Part shown: in pieces, positions 1-12,527 of the stretch
Position numbering within the stretch: position 1 is the stretch's first letter
Layout of the letters: each line of letters starts with the position of its first letter
Source of the DNA: Sporodiniella umbellata
Lineage: Eukaryota; Mucoromycota; Mucoromycetes; Mucorales; Rhizopodaceae
Length of the DNA: 64,000 nt
Assembly (NCBI GenBank): GCA_025677835.1
Contig: JAIXMR010000007.1
Location: 1-64,000, forward strand
Direction of reading: 5' to 3'
Program-made: the position numbers and the translations under genes
The notes under the pieces: generated by a model
Told to the model about the DNA's origin: nothing
The model's database searches: none
The model's input: only the letters and a program-made list of their open reading frames with translations

Positions 1-3000
1 ACAGCAGCATCCATAATACCATACTTTTCACAGACACTGATAATGGTGTCTAAAGAGGTCTTGTCTTGGATTCGGGTATGGCAATAGTTGAACACACCTG
101 AGGGATCAAAACGACACATCAGCTCAATATAGCGTTCCTGAAGTTTGTGATTGTCTGCATCCGATAGTTTGTAGTCTGTATTTGATTCCAGTAAACCTCG
201 CAAATAAGAAAACAGGTGCTTGTCAGCCGTTGCGTGGTTCTCGTCGTCATCAAATTCCTGGTCTTCTTCTAACCTTCGAATCGCATCCTCATGGTTCCCG
301 TGACCAAATCTTTCAACAAAATCGGCTGTCTTTTGGCCATCGATTTCGACAAATTGCGAAATACAAATCATAAAGGCTCGCAAGACATCCGTCTTGTGCT
401 TTTCGGTCAAGTCACCCTCCATCAGTTCCTTGACACAATCAAAAATCACGTCCCGTTTCTCTTCATCTTTGAGGTAGGCTGTCACAAGCTTGCCAAACTT
501 CTTATCCTTATAATAGACTTTCTCCAGTACTTTCCAAAAGCCTGCATCTTCAAAGAGTTTGACAAAATTCTCATGAGCCAGAGGCGAAAACACCGAAAGC
601 AGTTTCTGCACCGCCTCTTCTCTTTCTTTGTGTGTATCCAAGTCATGATCTTCCGACAGACGCGTAAGTACTTTGTTTAGTATCTTTTGTGGAAGTAGGA
701 TAAATGTGGTGTATTTGTGGAGATTGGAAGCGATGAAAATGTAGAGTAATATAATGTTTTCGTTGGAAAAGTAACTATATTCATGAATGGCCATCGCGTT
801 CGCTTGAAGTTTACTCACCTGGGGCGGTAGCGTTCGATGGTTGGTGGCAAATGAGTGTACAGTGGAAGCAGATAGAGACGGTTTAAGACGAGGGGGAGGC
901 AGGGTGTCGCCCAAGAGCCCGCCTCCAAACACATCCAGCAACGTATTGACCACAATCTGCCGAGAGATCACCTTTCCAGGGACTTCATCTTCAAATTTAG
1001 AGCTCAAGATATCCTCTCCCCCATTCAGCCAGGGATCCTCAAAGGCAATCTCAAGACATTCCAAAAACTTTCGAGTATTGAACCTTAGCAAAAGCCGCAG
1101 ATAGGGATAGGTAGGCTCCAACATACCCTCGTCATCGTCTATGGTCATCACCAGTTTGCCTCCTACCGGAGGCCATGTGACGCAGCGCCCAGAAAAAACA
1201 AAGGAATAAACGGCACTTCTTGCCTCCCCTGCCTCATAAGCAGAAATGGTAGCACCCGACCCTTCTGGGAAAGACTTGCCTTGGAGAATCGCTTTTAGGT
1301 AGTCGAATATCTTCTCTGCATTTGATCTTGCGTGTAGCGTGTGTTGATCTTCTGAATTGTCTCGTAGGACAGAACGGATTATCTTTAACATTTCTACCAG
1401 AGGGCTCACATAGTCTTGCATGCTTGTATTCCATACATACATCATGGCTTCATACATGCCTTCACGATGACACATACTTACCACTTGATCGATATCCAGA
1501 CTACTAGGCTTAATATGCCAAATAATCTGCTCAAGCTCATCCAGCAATCTCTTTTTACTATAGTGGTCCACGAGCTCTTTCATGACAGAAGGCGGTATAT
1601 CCGAAAGATAATCCTCTAGAATGGCAGGCTCGAGTGCTTCCAAGAAAAGGCCTGCCACTTGGTTAGCTAAAAAGCGTTCGTAGATTTCAAACAGAAATTC
1701 CTGGCAGTCTATGCTTAAACATGCATCGATGCAGACATGAGCCAAACCACGAATCGTCACTGTATTTCCTTCAGTCACCTCGTTTGCAGGATCGTGTGTG
1801 ACATGCTTCGGCGCAAAGGTGTACTTTAGTGAGGCCTCCAAAAGTTCAATGAGGTTTTTTTTCACAAGCTCCTTTCGCTCCTCTTCGTTTTCGGGTAATC
1901 CGACTACAGTCTGAATATCGATACCTTTATAGAAAGACGTAGCCAAAGAAATACTTTCCACAATGCTTCCTGCCCGAAGAAGTGCAAGAATACGATCTTT
2001 CCAAGACAATAAAGTACCCACATAAATCTGGTCTAGGCACTAATCATAGGTGTCAATTCATGTATATATATATATATATATATATTGGGTATAAAAAACT
2101 CACCAAAAGAAACAATTTGCCTTTGTGGCTCTTAATGGACCCATAGTAAGCCATCTCTACAGACTTTAGCACTTTTTCTGTAGATGTGTCGGTCATAGTA
2201 TTAGCGTCCCAAACGAGATTTTTGAGTGGTACATTAAACCAGTCATGATATACCACTTGTTTGTCTTGTACATTTGTATAGTGTGTTTCAACCATATTCT
2301 TAGGGTCAAAAAGAACCATGTTCTCATTGGGTGTGGATAAAACAATAATCTGTCAATAGTTAATTTACCTCATAGAAAAAAAAAAGTGTAGAGGACTTTT
2401 GCTATTACCTGTCGACTCATCCATTGTATACTCACTATTGACTCTGGGCTTTCCCATTCACCAACTTCTGAGAATTTGAGTTGAATTCTGCGGCTTTTAT
2501 CGTTTGGTAAGGCTTGAACACTTAAAAGAAAGAGATGTTTGCCCCAAGAGAAAGCAAGCATTGGATCTTCTTTCTCCGGACTATCGGAGCCTGTCATAGG
2601 TAGCCAAGCTAAACAGCCCGAAAGGCTTTCTACAATGGCCTTTGTACTATCTTGCTGACTTAAAACCTTGGGTTTGTTAAATTTGAATAGTATTTGAGGC
2701 TTTGGTTTTAAAGCAACGATGACAATCTAAAAGGTTTTTACTGTAAGTCAAGATGAAATGTAAATGTATATCTTAAAAAAAAAAAAGAAAACTATATATA
2801 TATATATATACCTTGTAAGGATTCAAGAGCGCAACTAGACTAAAGTGTTCAGCAGGGTGATTAGATCGACTGGAAGGTAAAAGCTGCATGGCAAATATGG
2901 TGCTCGGTCTTTTGAGGTGATAGCTTCCCAAAAGTCGTACAGAATGTGTATTCCCTATCATCATCATCTTATAGGATACATGATAAAAAGACATGCCTCG

Positions 3001-4557
3001 GTCATCAGCTGAAACAATTTCAGATCGACGTGTGCCCACAAAACCAACATGCAAAATCGATGCGCCTTGTAAATGGCCACCCTTTTTTTTTGTCTGGTCT
3101 ATGGATATGGGCTCAATAATACGCATTGGCTGGTCTGGCTTTCTGATATCCCATACAATTATATAGCCTTGAGAGTATCCACAAACAACTGTGTTAGAAT
3201 CTGCCGAAAAAGCCAGTGCTGTCACAGCTCCTATCTCAATGGCTATCAAAGTACACATTCAATTTGTTTTCTTTAGGATGCATCTCTCATTAAAAAACAG
3301 TACCTCTGTTGCTATCTCCAAGTATACATTGTAAGTTTTGAGAGAAATCGTAAACAAAAATCAGGCTACGCGTGGTGCCAATTGCCAGATAGTTGCTCAA
3401 TGCCATCACAGATATAAGACCGCTTGTCTTTTTGATGTCGCTTGAGTATAGCTGATCTGATATCTTGACGAGAGGGACCCATTTAAAGGGTTTCCAAGAT
3501 TGTAAATGGGACTCGTTCATAGTAAAGTCAGAGGCAGCACATCGATTCTGTACGGCAGAATTTTGGAATCCCATTTGGGAGGGGGTATGTGTGGTATTCT
3601 AAACGCAAAATAAGTTGGGCTTTCTTTTTTTTTTTTTTTTCTGTGTACATAGTGTAGTGTAGACTCGGTGTACATCATCTCATTTTCTGCATCGGAGTTG
3701 TCAGGTTCATTGAGAATATTTTCGAGATTCAGATATTTGTCTATGGATATCAGATTAATTCCATAGTCAAGCAAAGGCCGTTTAAGTAGCTACCCTTTTT
3801 CACAAACTCTTCGTAAAGTCCAATTTCTTTGGATATCTCGTCTAAAAGGAGAAATACACCATTTTTTTTCTTTTCGCCGATTATATTACTGGTGAGAAGT
3901 CCGCCACTAAAATGAATTGACAGGTCGTCCCTTAGTTTGTTGAGTTTATTAAGGTTATTTAGGATGTCTGGCTCTGGCCAAGTGGGTAGCTCTAGCTCGG
4001 GAATAATCAATGTACGGAACCTTTGCTCCAATAATGTTAGCGAGGGTACCCCGTTAATGAGTCTGGTTTGATAGGGAATGGCGTCAAGTACTTTGGATAA
4101 AGGATCAACACGCTCTGCGACTTTGGGTGACAAAAGCTGAAATGATTTTTGTATGGGTGTATTGGGTCTATAAAATAAGCTTAGTCTTATCTCTTTTCTC
4201 AGACGACCCCTTCCCCTTTAAACACACTGTTCTTTTTGTATTCACCTACAGAGAAAAGTCCCCTTTTGCTGCCAGGGAATTCACAGATTGTGACCGACGA
4301 TGACTCATGAAGGTTTTTAAATTCGCCAAATACTTGTCAGCAAGCGAACGGTCCTCCAGGGCAGTTCTTAAATCTTCTGGAAGATCTGCTGTAGCTGTGT
4401 CCATATCAATATCGATGGCGTCCAACAGGTCTTCCTCTTCATCCGAGCTTTCTTCAAGTACTTCTTTTAATAGCGTGTCATAGTCTTTCCGAAATTGGCT
4501 TGTATTGACACTTATGCTTGGTTTCATCACAGGCTTCGATAAGGTCTCTTCTTTCAT
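1..4557 (-). CDS. VPS8: Vps8, CORVET tethering subunit (3' end outside window)
   Basis: Vps8 is the CORVET subunit that binds Rab5 on early endosomes. The ATG at 4557 opens an acidic N-terminus (EESSDEEEDL) whose exon ends at a GTAGGT donor. Later exons give the WD40 part, including the Vps8 signatures LHVGFVG and SADDRGMSF (about 3000-3070) and VWDIRKPDQP. From about 2035 down to base 1 the frame is open, a helical-repeat body with a stretch like FIASNLHKYTTFILLP typical of the family. The C-terminal part, where a RING finger is expected, lies beyond the window, so the entry is partial. Several introns carry (AT)n or poly-A. The next gene, the RhoGAP, is on the same strand, its stop 228 bp upstream of this ATG. 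Family assignment is confident; exact splice sites were checked only in parts. Confidence 0.9.
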
Positions 4558-4589
4558 TGTGTTCCCAAAATGTGTATAAGCCAAGCAAA

Positions 4590-4593
<4 letters not shown>

Positions 4594-4627
<34 letters not shown>
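4594..4627. repeat. (TAA)n microsatellite in the VPS8 leader
   Basis: About eleven TAA units lie 37 bp upstream of the VPS8 start codon, inside the presumed 5' leader or promoter. A (GA)n tract follows at about 4735-4757 in the short space before the RhoGAP stop. Confidence 0.9.
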
Positions 4628-4629
<2 letters not shown>

Positions 4630-4785
4630 GAAAACAAAAAACAAAAAAAAAATCTCGTTCTTGTTACATTTCGGAGCACCAACTGTTAAAACAAGACACA
4701 TGACCCATACATACATACACTTTTAAATACCCAGACAGAGAGAGAGAGAGAGAGAGATGGGAGAAAATAACAACAACTAAATTCT

Positions 4786-7476
4786 TTAATGATTTGCTTT
4801 GATTTTCAAGGTATTAAAGGCAGCAGCAGCTTCTGGGTCGAGATTGTAATTTTTTCGTGGCATCTTTTTGCCAGTGGTTGCAGATCTTTTGACTCTGGGT
4901 CTGTCTGCCACTGGACTACCGTCGGAATTTTGGTTTTGCCAATTTAGGGATGGAACAGTAGCACTTTTTGCTGATGGAGGTATATGGTGGCTGGGTTGAA
5001 GGTTAGTATTCAGTTTGAGCCCTTTTTCTTGAAACTGTGCTCGGTAGTTTTTTTCTGTGCAATTTCTTTCTGTATAATTTCTTTCCGCATAGTTTCTTTC
5101 TGTGGGGGTTGATTTAGAGGTCACCATGGGAACAATAGAGGACGTACGTTCAGGCAAGCTGTTTTGCTCTTCATATTCACAAAATGATAGTAGATAATCG
5201 TTGTTTGTGTTGGCTATCGAAGCATAGTCTACCTCTGTAGGGCTTTCTGGCGAAGTGATCGTCATGGCATATCTATCGTTTGAAGATTCAGGCACGCTGT
5301 GGAATCCGTACTCAATATCTCCAGTAATAGCAGAGTTATTGTGTAGATCTTTATTTGCAAAGATATCGCTGCTGTTTATAATCAGATCCTCTAATACGCA
5401 ATCTTTAGCCCATTCACCAGGTGCAGCCTGAGCATGGTTGAGATCCTGAAAGATGGCAGGTGTAAATATCAGTGTCAGGTTATTTACTGTCATCTTATTT
5501 TTTTCTACACAGGACTGTAGCCTTTTCATAGGTAACAAAAAAAAGTGAGTAAAGCAATCAAATTAGGCGGCTTTTTACTTTGACAGATGCGCCACAAGTG
5601 CTTTTAAAGTATCGTAGTTGGCAGGAGGTAGTTTAAGCAGTCTCGTTAGCAAATTCATCAAACGTAATTCTTGGTCAGGTATTTCTTATATAATTGAGCA
5701 TGTTAGTTTTGTATAAAAAAAAAACATTCATAGTGCGCACTTACGAGAATAGACAAGTCTGTCATCGAGCTTAAAGGGGAATAAGGGAGTTTTGAGCTCC
5801 CGAAGAAATATTTTGATGACAGAAGCAATACTAAATATGTCCTCAGGCACATCATCTTGACCAATCACTACTGCTTCCTCATCCTGCTCAAATGCATGCT
5901 TGATTTTTTCCATGTTGCTCTTTTTGCCTGATACTCGGTAAATACCCTCTCTTTCCAAACCGTCTAATCTTTCAATGGCTGCAATACATTTGGTAATAAG
6001 TAGGGGAGGCGACCGGCCTCTTTGTTGAGCGTATTCAGTCAGAGTTGTGCCAAATATTAGATCTAAAGATACATATGCATAAATAAAGATCTTTAAATAG
6101 CTCGCAGTTACCTTTGCATTCTCCGACGTGATAATTTACATAATATACAGGTTTCAGCTTAGGAAAGCTCAGTAGCTTCAACCGATCCGCATAACTGTTT
6201 GATTCTGTCTCGGTGTCCGTGTTTTGAACATGCTCTGTCATCATTATTAAAGGCTACAGGACGTAAATGGTTATTATTTAGCTTTTGTAAGTGCCGGTTT
6301 ACCTTTTGGGTTTTTTGTAGCTGTTCAGCATCTTCTTGAAGGGCAATGTCGAGTAAATTTTTGATTCTTTTCGATTTTTCTTTTAGTGCATTCTGGACTT
6401 GCTTTATAATGTGCTGATTGGTTGCGTCCATTTTAATGGCCAGAGTACTGATCTCTCGTACCACATTTCGGTAGTTTATATCTTAAAAGTATACAACTAA
6501 ATAAATATTCCCAAAACATGCACATATAAACTGCATACCTGCTTCGCTTACTTCGACTTTTAGTTTAGCCAACCGAATGTTTTGTCGACTTGGATCTTCT
6601 TGTTTATATAAATGTCTTTTCATGAATCGCTCCATTCGACTCTGTTGTGTAGGCGGCGAAGAAGGCGATGTCTGCTTATCTTCTGGGCTTTCGCTCCGTA
6701 TTTCCTCTTGCGTAATCTCTCTCTTTAATAATGGAAAAGCGGTGGGTGTCATAGGGGTCGCTATCATAGGAGTAGTGACCGAGACTCCTGTAAGCTTCTC
6801 GATTTCCTCCCATTTGCTCTGATAGACTGTTTGTACCTTGGGTAGCTTCTGAAGTCGTTCGACCAGGTATTCTTGGTTGGTCTGTTTCATCCAATATTTG
6901 TTTTTTTCATACATTTTCTGTTGCTCTCTCTATTGTTTTTGTTTTGGTTATTTTTAACAGGCTGCATTCTTGAGCTTAATGTACTTGCCCTGAACTTTTT
7001 TAGCTCTTCGAGTTGAGTTTTCATCTTGTTGATGTATTGTTGCTTGTAAGGTGTACATTGGTTGGATAAATCAACATAGTTGATAAAACATCCCTGTAGT
7101 CCAATTGCCTTATCTCGGTTGGCGATGGACTGTGTTTTATTTGTAAGCTGAACAAGATCTGCAATGTATTTTTCTTCCAAAATAATTCTATATTTTTTTT
7201 TTTAGAAACAAATTCAAAGCACAAAGTGCAATCGCTGCCAAGAAAAGCTTGTGTACCTTTGGCCGATGTATTGAATAACATAATCCAAGTCTCTTACTAT
7301 CAAGTTTAGGATGATACTTTCGATATGTCGAGAAGGTGCGGACACTGTCTCTAGAATCTCTTTGTCTTTCCCTGAAATCTATTTTGTAAGTGAACTGGCG
7401 CTATCCTTTTGCCTCTTACCTCTTCTCTGGTAGTTATAGGAGGGACTTTTGTACGCGGCGCTTTTGGTGAGCTCAT
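4786..7476 (-). CDS. F-BAR and RhoGAP domain protein (Rgd1/Rga8-like)
   Basis: A predicted membrane-binding GTPase activator for Rho/Cdc42. The ATG at 7476 gives MSSPKAPRTK. Exon 2 joins through an AG at the AATATAG acceptor to give RIILEEKYIADL, the hallmark start of an F-BAR domain. The F-BAR continues through about 6480, followed by an acidic linker and a coiled region. The RhoGAP domain contains GIYRVSGKKSNM (about 5880-5960), with the arginine finger in GIYR, and FLRELKTPLFP. A polar tail with repeated ERNYTERN-type units and a basic end (KKMPRKNYNLD) closes the protein at 4786. Introns are short. The gene is co-directional with the MAPKKK, whose stop is 152 bp upstream. The subfamily is inferred from domain order only. 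Confidence 0.85.
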
Positions 7477-7628
7477 TAGGGTCAAGATGGTGTTTAAAAA
7501 AATAAAAAAGAAGAGAGAAAAAGCATGTCAGGGAAAAAAATCCCAATAAAGAGCAACGGAAAATAGCAGTAGTGTGACACAATGTACCACAATTAGAACT
7601 ATTTATTCACGATCCGATCTTTGTTTTA

Positions 7629-10600
7629 TTAATTTCCCTTGTTGATCATTTCCTCTTGAAGGCTTCTTTGTTCTGTTTCAACTTTTTTCATGTGCTTTAG
7701 AAAATCAAAATTAGGGTCGGATTGGACAAAGGCATGTTCCAAGAGCTCTTTGGCTGTTGGTCTATCTTCTGGATGACTAGTTTCAAAAAAAAAAAAAAGA
7801 GGGAGATTAAAACCGTGCTTAAATAGACTCATATTGGGTTTACATTGTAAAACATTTAGCTAGAAAATCTGTTGCGTCCTCTGGCAAATCTTCAGGTATA
7901 GGTGGTGCTTGGTATTTCCCTAGCTAAATGTAATATATAGTTAAGTATCACGAAGCATATAGTCTTATTTGTGTCATTACATTATATAAGGCAGCTAGCA
8001 TATTTAATTCTAGCCACGGGTGGCTTCCAGTTAGCATCTCAATAACTGTGCATCCCAAGCTCCAGATGTCAACTTTGGCGTTATAGTTGGTTCCTTTGAC
8101 TACTTCAGGGGCCATCCAGAAGACTGTACCTCTCATCACCGAATTGTTCGAATGAGGGTCGTAGGCTTTGTCTTGACCACTCAATTTTGATAATCCAAAG
8201 TCTGTAATTTTGCAGACACCGTTTTGATCAAGCAAAATATTGCCCGCTTTAATGTCCTAAGGCGCGGGCATTATTAAAAAGAAGAGTAGACATTGAGTAT
8301 CAATTCACATGTGTAAACTTACTCTGTGTAATATATTTCGGTTGTGCAAATAAGCAAGGCCTAATAGGATTTGCCGAGTAAAGAATTGGACAAGAGCGAC
8401 TTGGAATTTTCCTGTCTTACTCAGACAGGATGCAATACTTCCACCGGGTACATATTCCAAAAAGATTTCAATGTGATTTTCTTCTTCGTTCAAATTGTAT
8501 CCCAGATACTGTACAATGAACTCATTATCCAAGTCTTCTAACAATGATATTTCCCTGAACAGTGCATCTCTCATTTCTCTCAACTCTGGCTTAGCATAGT
8601 CTGCGTTAGTGACCGGCAAGTCAACTTGTTTTACAGCTATCCATTCCATTGTCTCCATATTCATTGCGTGGTAGACTCTTCCAAAAGACCCTTTTCCTAT
8701 CAACCTACCACGGAACCATTGTAATTTTTTGGACTCTAAACGAGTACATTAGACCTTTATCTTTCTTGTGTATTTTGTCTTTACTGGGAAGCCCCTCAGG
8801 GTGTTGAACGTTGACATCCATTCCCGGCTTAACTTGCTCCACAGCCCGATGCCACATCTTGGTGCTCTGTCTACGTACCAAGTTGTTCGTACGTGCCTCA
8901 TTTGCTACATGACGAATCGATTTCTTATGTCCCTGAATTTTTCGACTCACAGCAACTGGAGGTTCTACCAAGATTTCTTGATCTAAATCGTGTTCAGGCA
9001 AATACTTGTCAATCTGTCTGTACAGTCGCTCAACCGAAGGCCGCTCAGCCCAGTCATGCTGCGAGCGAGGTTTGAGCGTGTCATCTGACTGGAATCGCAC
9101 AGTACGCCTCTTGGTTTCTTGCTGTGTTCGATGCGAAACACTTGGGTGCAGCTTTAACTGTTCGGCACCAAACTGAGGTGGTACGGCCCAGAGTGTACTT
9201 TTTTGCCGAGAGTCAGCAGGTTGCCCTGCTTTAGGAGGTACTGCCCAGAGAGAAGACGTTGGCTTGTCAGGTAATAGAGAATCGCTGGTAGATTTACTTA
9301 GTTTAGGTGGAACAGCCCAAAGCTGAGAGCGTGGTTGGTTTTCTAATTGGGTTGGCCAGAGGCTGTTGGCATTTTCTACAGGATGTAACTGACTAGTAGA
9401 AGGAAACATTTTACCTAAGCAAGAAAAAAAAAAACGTTACAGCTAGAAACCCTCCCCCCCTCTCTTTCTATACGTCTTTTTGTTTCTTTATAGTTACCGC
9501 TTTGAGTTATTGTGTTTTGATCACAGTTTTTCAAGGAATAACTGTTTTGTGAATAACGCGAAACAGAATGCTTCCTATAAAAAACGTGTCTTATTTAATA
9601 CAATAACTCATCATTAGCTGAAAACACTCACTTTGGATTGATAGGTGCAAAGTCGCAATATTTGGTACCGTTGATACTGTAGGAAGTGTAGTATCTCGAT
9701 TTGGCTCTTACCAGAATTCTGTTTGTAGCGCTATGCTCGGAGTTTTGACAGATGAGAAAAAGCTCATGGTCAGACAGCGGAACATCTACTTTGAAATAAA
9801 TACATGTGTTTTATATAACTATACATATCACTGTTTATTACTTGAGTATCTTCCGTTCTCATGAAAAAAAACAAACTGGTTACATTCTGATCCCAGCCCT
9901 AGCTTTTTTAGTATAGAAGATTTGAGAAGCAGAGGGTCTCGAATGCCTGTAACTTGAAGACTATGAAATGTATCTGAGTCTGTTGTAACATGAATATTTT
10001 GTTGCGGATAATGTTGTTCTGGCTGTATGCATAGATGTGTTTTGTAAATGTTAGTACTTAAAAGACACTACAAAAATACTGCTTTTTTTTTTTTTAAAAA
10101 AAGAAAGTTACCAATGCATTGGACTTGACAGGCACTTTCCAATGGGATTGATTCCCAGCTGATGGGGGGTGTATTGAGATTTTATTAGATAAAAGGCGTG
10201 TATTTCTTGCTGCTCCGATAGGAAGTTTGGTTGGTATAGGAATGTTTTTGACCAGATTCAGTACGTGTTCATTAGTAGACGACTTTCTCTCGGGTATCAA
10301 GGGTGGTGTTGATATTTTTTGGTCACATAAATAGAAGTGTTCCTTCACCTAAAGAAAAAAAGTTTAATCAGCACCATAAACTGTCACCCTTCTCCTCCCT
10401 GCCCTTAACATTACTTGGGGGATAGATTTTATTAAATGAACAAGCTTATTTCTTTCTGTCAAAGACAGATCGTTATGTAAGTTTAGCAAAAAACCGGAAT
10501 CCAATTCCAAAAACGCTCTTCCATAAATCCCTTTTGCTTTTACAATAAAAGTCAGTGAATTCAAGGGTTTTTTTTAATTAGATAAGTTGTAAACAACGCA

Positions 10601-10799
10601 GTAAACTTTCTTCTTTTTTATTGTAGCAGGAAAAAAAAGAAAAAAGAAAAGAAAAGTTACCTTTGAACATCTCGATGGCAGATCTGAAATTGTTTGCTTT
10701 TAGCCATTGAATCACTCTTTCTAATGTCCAATAGCTCTCCATGTGCTCCATGGCTGATTTGTCGGAATAATGGTGTCTTGAGTGATCATCAACCTGCAT
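7629..10799 (-). CDS. STE11: MAP kinase kinase kinase with SAM and Ras-binding-like domains (Ste11/Byr2 type)
   Basis: A MAPKKK expected in a mating/filamentation-type cascade. Eleven exons join in frame: 10661-10799, 10415-10530, 10112-10348, 9842-10022, 9632-9788, 9498-9574, 8785-9414, 8323-8735, 7981-8256, 7844-7923, 7629-7776; 817 residues. Residues 24-90 are a SAM domain (WTLERVIQWLKANNF). About 165-275 resembles the Byr2/Ste11 Ras-binding domain (ILKKLGLG, then HELFLICQNSEHS). The kinase domain is about 520-805, with GKGSFGRVY, catalytic Lys in IAVKQV, HRDIKAGN and DFG. The linker carries three LWAVPP boxes. The start is the ATG at 10799; the codon before it is TTG. Exon 1 has the same length and phase as the SAM exon at 63838. 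A Ras gene lies 3.7 kb away. Confidence 0.9.
8785..9414 (-). other. LWAVPP repeat exon of the MAPKKK
   Basis: This 630-nt exon encodes the linker between the Ras-binding-like and kinase domains. It has three copies of LWAVPPK/Q (about residues 330, 359 and 377), each preceded by polar residues, and one degenerate copy (SLWPTQ). The rest is basic and Ser/Thr-rich, with RRTVRFQSDD and RRQS-like possible phosphorylation sites. I do not recognise the repeat as a named motif; a docking or autoinhibitory element is only a guess. Confidence 0.8.
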
Positions 10800-11560
10800 C
10801 AATTGTTGCTTTTTTTTTTTGTCAATATTTAAGCAAGAAAATCAAATGTAAAAAAAAAAAAAAAAAGGAAAAGTAAGAAAAGAAAAAGAAGAGGAAACGA
10901 TTGAATTAGTGTACATATCGTCTCTTTCACTGCTGCCTTTTTCTCTAATATATAAGATTGGAACGCAGATCTTTTGAGTACAGCAAAATAGGGCCGTAAT
11001 TTTTGTTTTGTTTTGATAAATCGAGCTAGTGAAAAAGAAAATTGTATCACTTAGCATGTCTATGAGAATACAGAAATAAGATGCGCTGGGAGTTTTTTTC
11101 TTTCTGTAATTAGGAGACAAATTGCCACTATCTGGTAGCAAAACAGAATGTTTTTTGAATTTATAATGAAGCAAAACTCAGTACCTATTTAATTCTGTTG
11201 CAGAAAACGTATTTTTATTGACACTAAAACAAGAAGAAAAAGCAAAATAGGAACAGAAACTTAGGTACGCTTTTTCCTATCATGTTCTTGGTTGCCAATA
11301 AATAACCATATAAATAGGTTAAATAGCACGTTACATTAATACAGGCATAAGCCGATATTTTAGTACTCCGTGTACAACCATGGCGCACAGATTCACACTG
11401 TATGTGATTGTTTCCATAATACAATACTTTCGCGGCTATTTAGGCATTTTTACTAAATACTGAAAAAAAAAAAAAACTTCAAGACAAATAGCTAATATAA
11501 CTCTGTTGATCTCAATCCTTCTAACAGAAAAGTTTTTATATCACTAAACTTGACTCGTCT

Positions 11561-11761
11561 TCAGCTTTTGCTATTGGCCCAGAATAGTTCAATCGGGTTT
11601 GGTTCTAACAAATAGAAAGGAAAGTGCACTAGGACATAGCCTCGCCATATGGTTATCGAATCAATCGTTTGTGGGGCACGGGTTGGGGCATTATTCATAA
11701 TGACAAAGCCATCTCCCCTTTTTGAAAGCTTATCTATAGTATTCATAGTATCATTATTCAA
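11561..11761 (-). mobile_element. Tc1/mariner transposase fossil (C-terminal DDE fragment)
   Basis: The minus-strand frame reads DGFVIMNNAPTRAP, then RGYVLVHFPFY, then EPNPIELFWANSK. This follows the order of the Tc1/mariner catalytic core: an aspartate-containing NAP box, a RGY box, and a PNPIE-FW box. It is decayed. The aspartate normally preceding NAP is Asn here, the usual Pro-Glu-Leu-Asn order is scrambled, and the frame stops just after the FW box. No N-terminal half, partner copy or clear terminal inverted repeats were found. GGCGCC-containing motifs near 11885 and 40590 look similar but are too short to call ends. Confidence 0.75.
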
Positions 11762-11898
11762 CTGGGGATAATATAGTAGTTAGCGGTACTCACTAGTTTT
11801 TTTTTTAGGTTCCTACTGAATTGAGCGTTTAGCATTACTTTTTTCCCAGTGTTTACAATATAAAAGCAAAAATGGAAGCCTTGGCGCCTCTAGCATTA

Positions 11899-11925
11899 CA
11901 TATATATATATATATATATATATAT
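11899..11925. repeat. (AT)n microsatellite
   Basis: An uninterrupted AT dinucleotide tract in the spacer upstream of eIF4E. Confidence 0.95.
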
Positions 11926-12527
11926 GGCAGTCTAAATTTGCAGTACATACAAAGCATTCAGACCCTTTTTATATGTTTGCTTTTTATATGTAGCTTTTTA
12001 GTTCAAAGCAATACAGGACAAGCCTCTGTGCCCAAAGAAAGGAAAAGAAGCGGGGATTGACTATGTTTTAATCGGGTTTTCTAATTTAGCAGGAATGTTG
12101 TATATGACTCCAAATAACAAACGATGTATCAGCTATTCAAAGCTCCACACACATGACCTGTACAATCATCTAACCTCTCTTCTTTTTTCCAATACTTTTT
12201 TTTTTTTTTTTTTGAAAGCTCTAGACAACGTTTGAAAACAAAGAAAATTTTTAGGTTTTTGTCATAGAAATTGTATAAACCGATATACTGATTATGATAA
12301 ACAGTATGCAAAAGGTATATCCACGCTGTAGGTTGGCATGGCGATGCAATAAACGTTTTGTTTTCAAGCCGTTTTTAAAAGGGCGATTTAAGCCAATGAA
12401 GAGGGAGGGTGTACAAATTTGACAGAGGGCTCCGACGAGGCTGTGGCTTAGTTATTTTTTGACTACAGGAAAAATGCTGAGATTTTTTTGTTGAGAAAAA
12501 AAGAAACAAAAAAGCTCTTAATCAAGA

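Larger units (their letters stand above)
10800..12527. other. Intergenic: MAPKKK promoter, transposase fossil, eIF4E promoter
   Basis: 1.7 kb between two divergent genes. It holds the transposase remnant listed separately, A- and T-runs, an (AT)n tract at 11899-11925, and no other convincing reading frame. The ORFs at 10829-11174 and 11224-11424 are low-complexity and were not accepted. Confidence 0.7.

Noticed and set aside
8717..8785. An apparent 19-nt intron or frameshift in the MAPKKK before the kinase domain.
   Set aside because: A normal-size intron with donor GTAAAG at 8784 and a CTAAT branch motif ends at the same acceptor, keeps frame and rebuilds the conserved WFRGRLIGKG.
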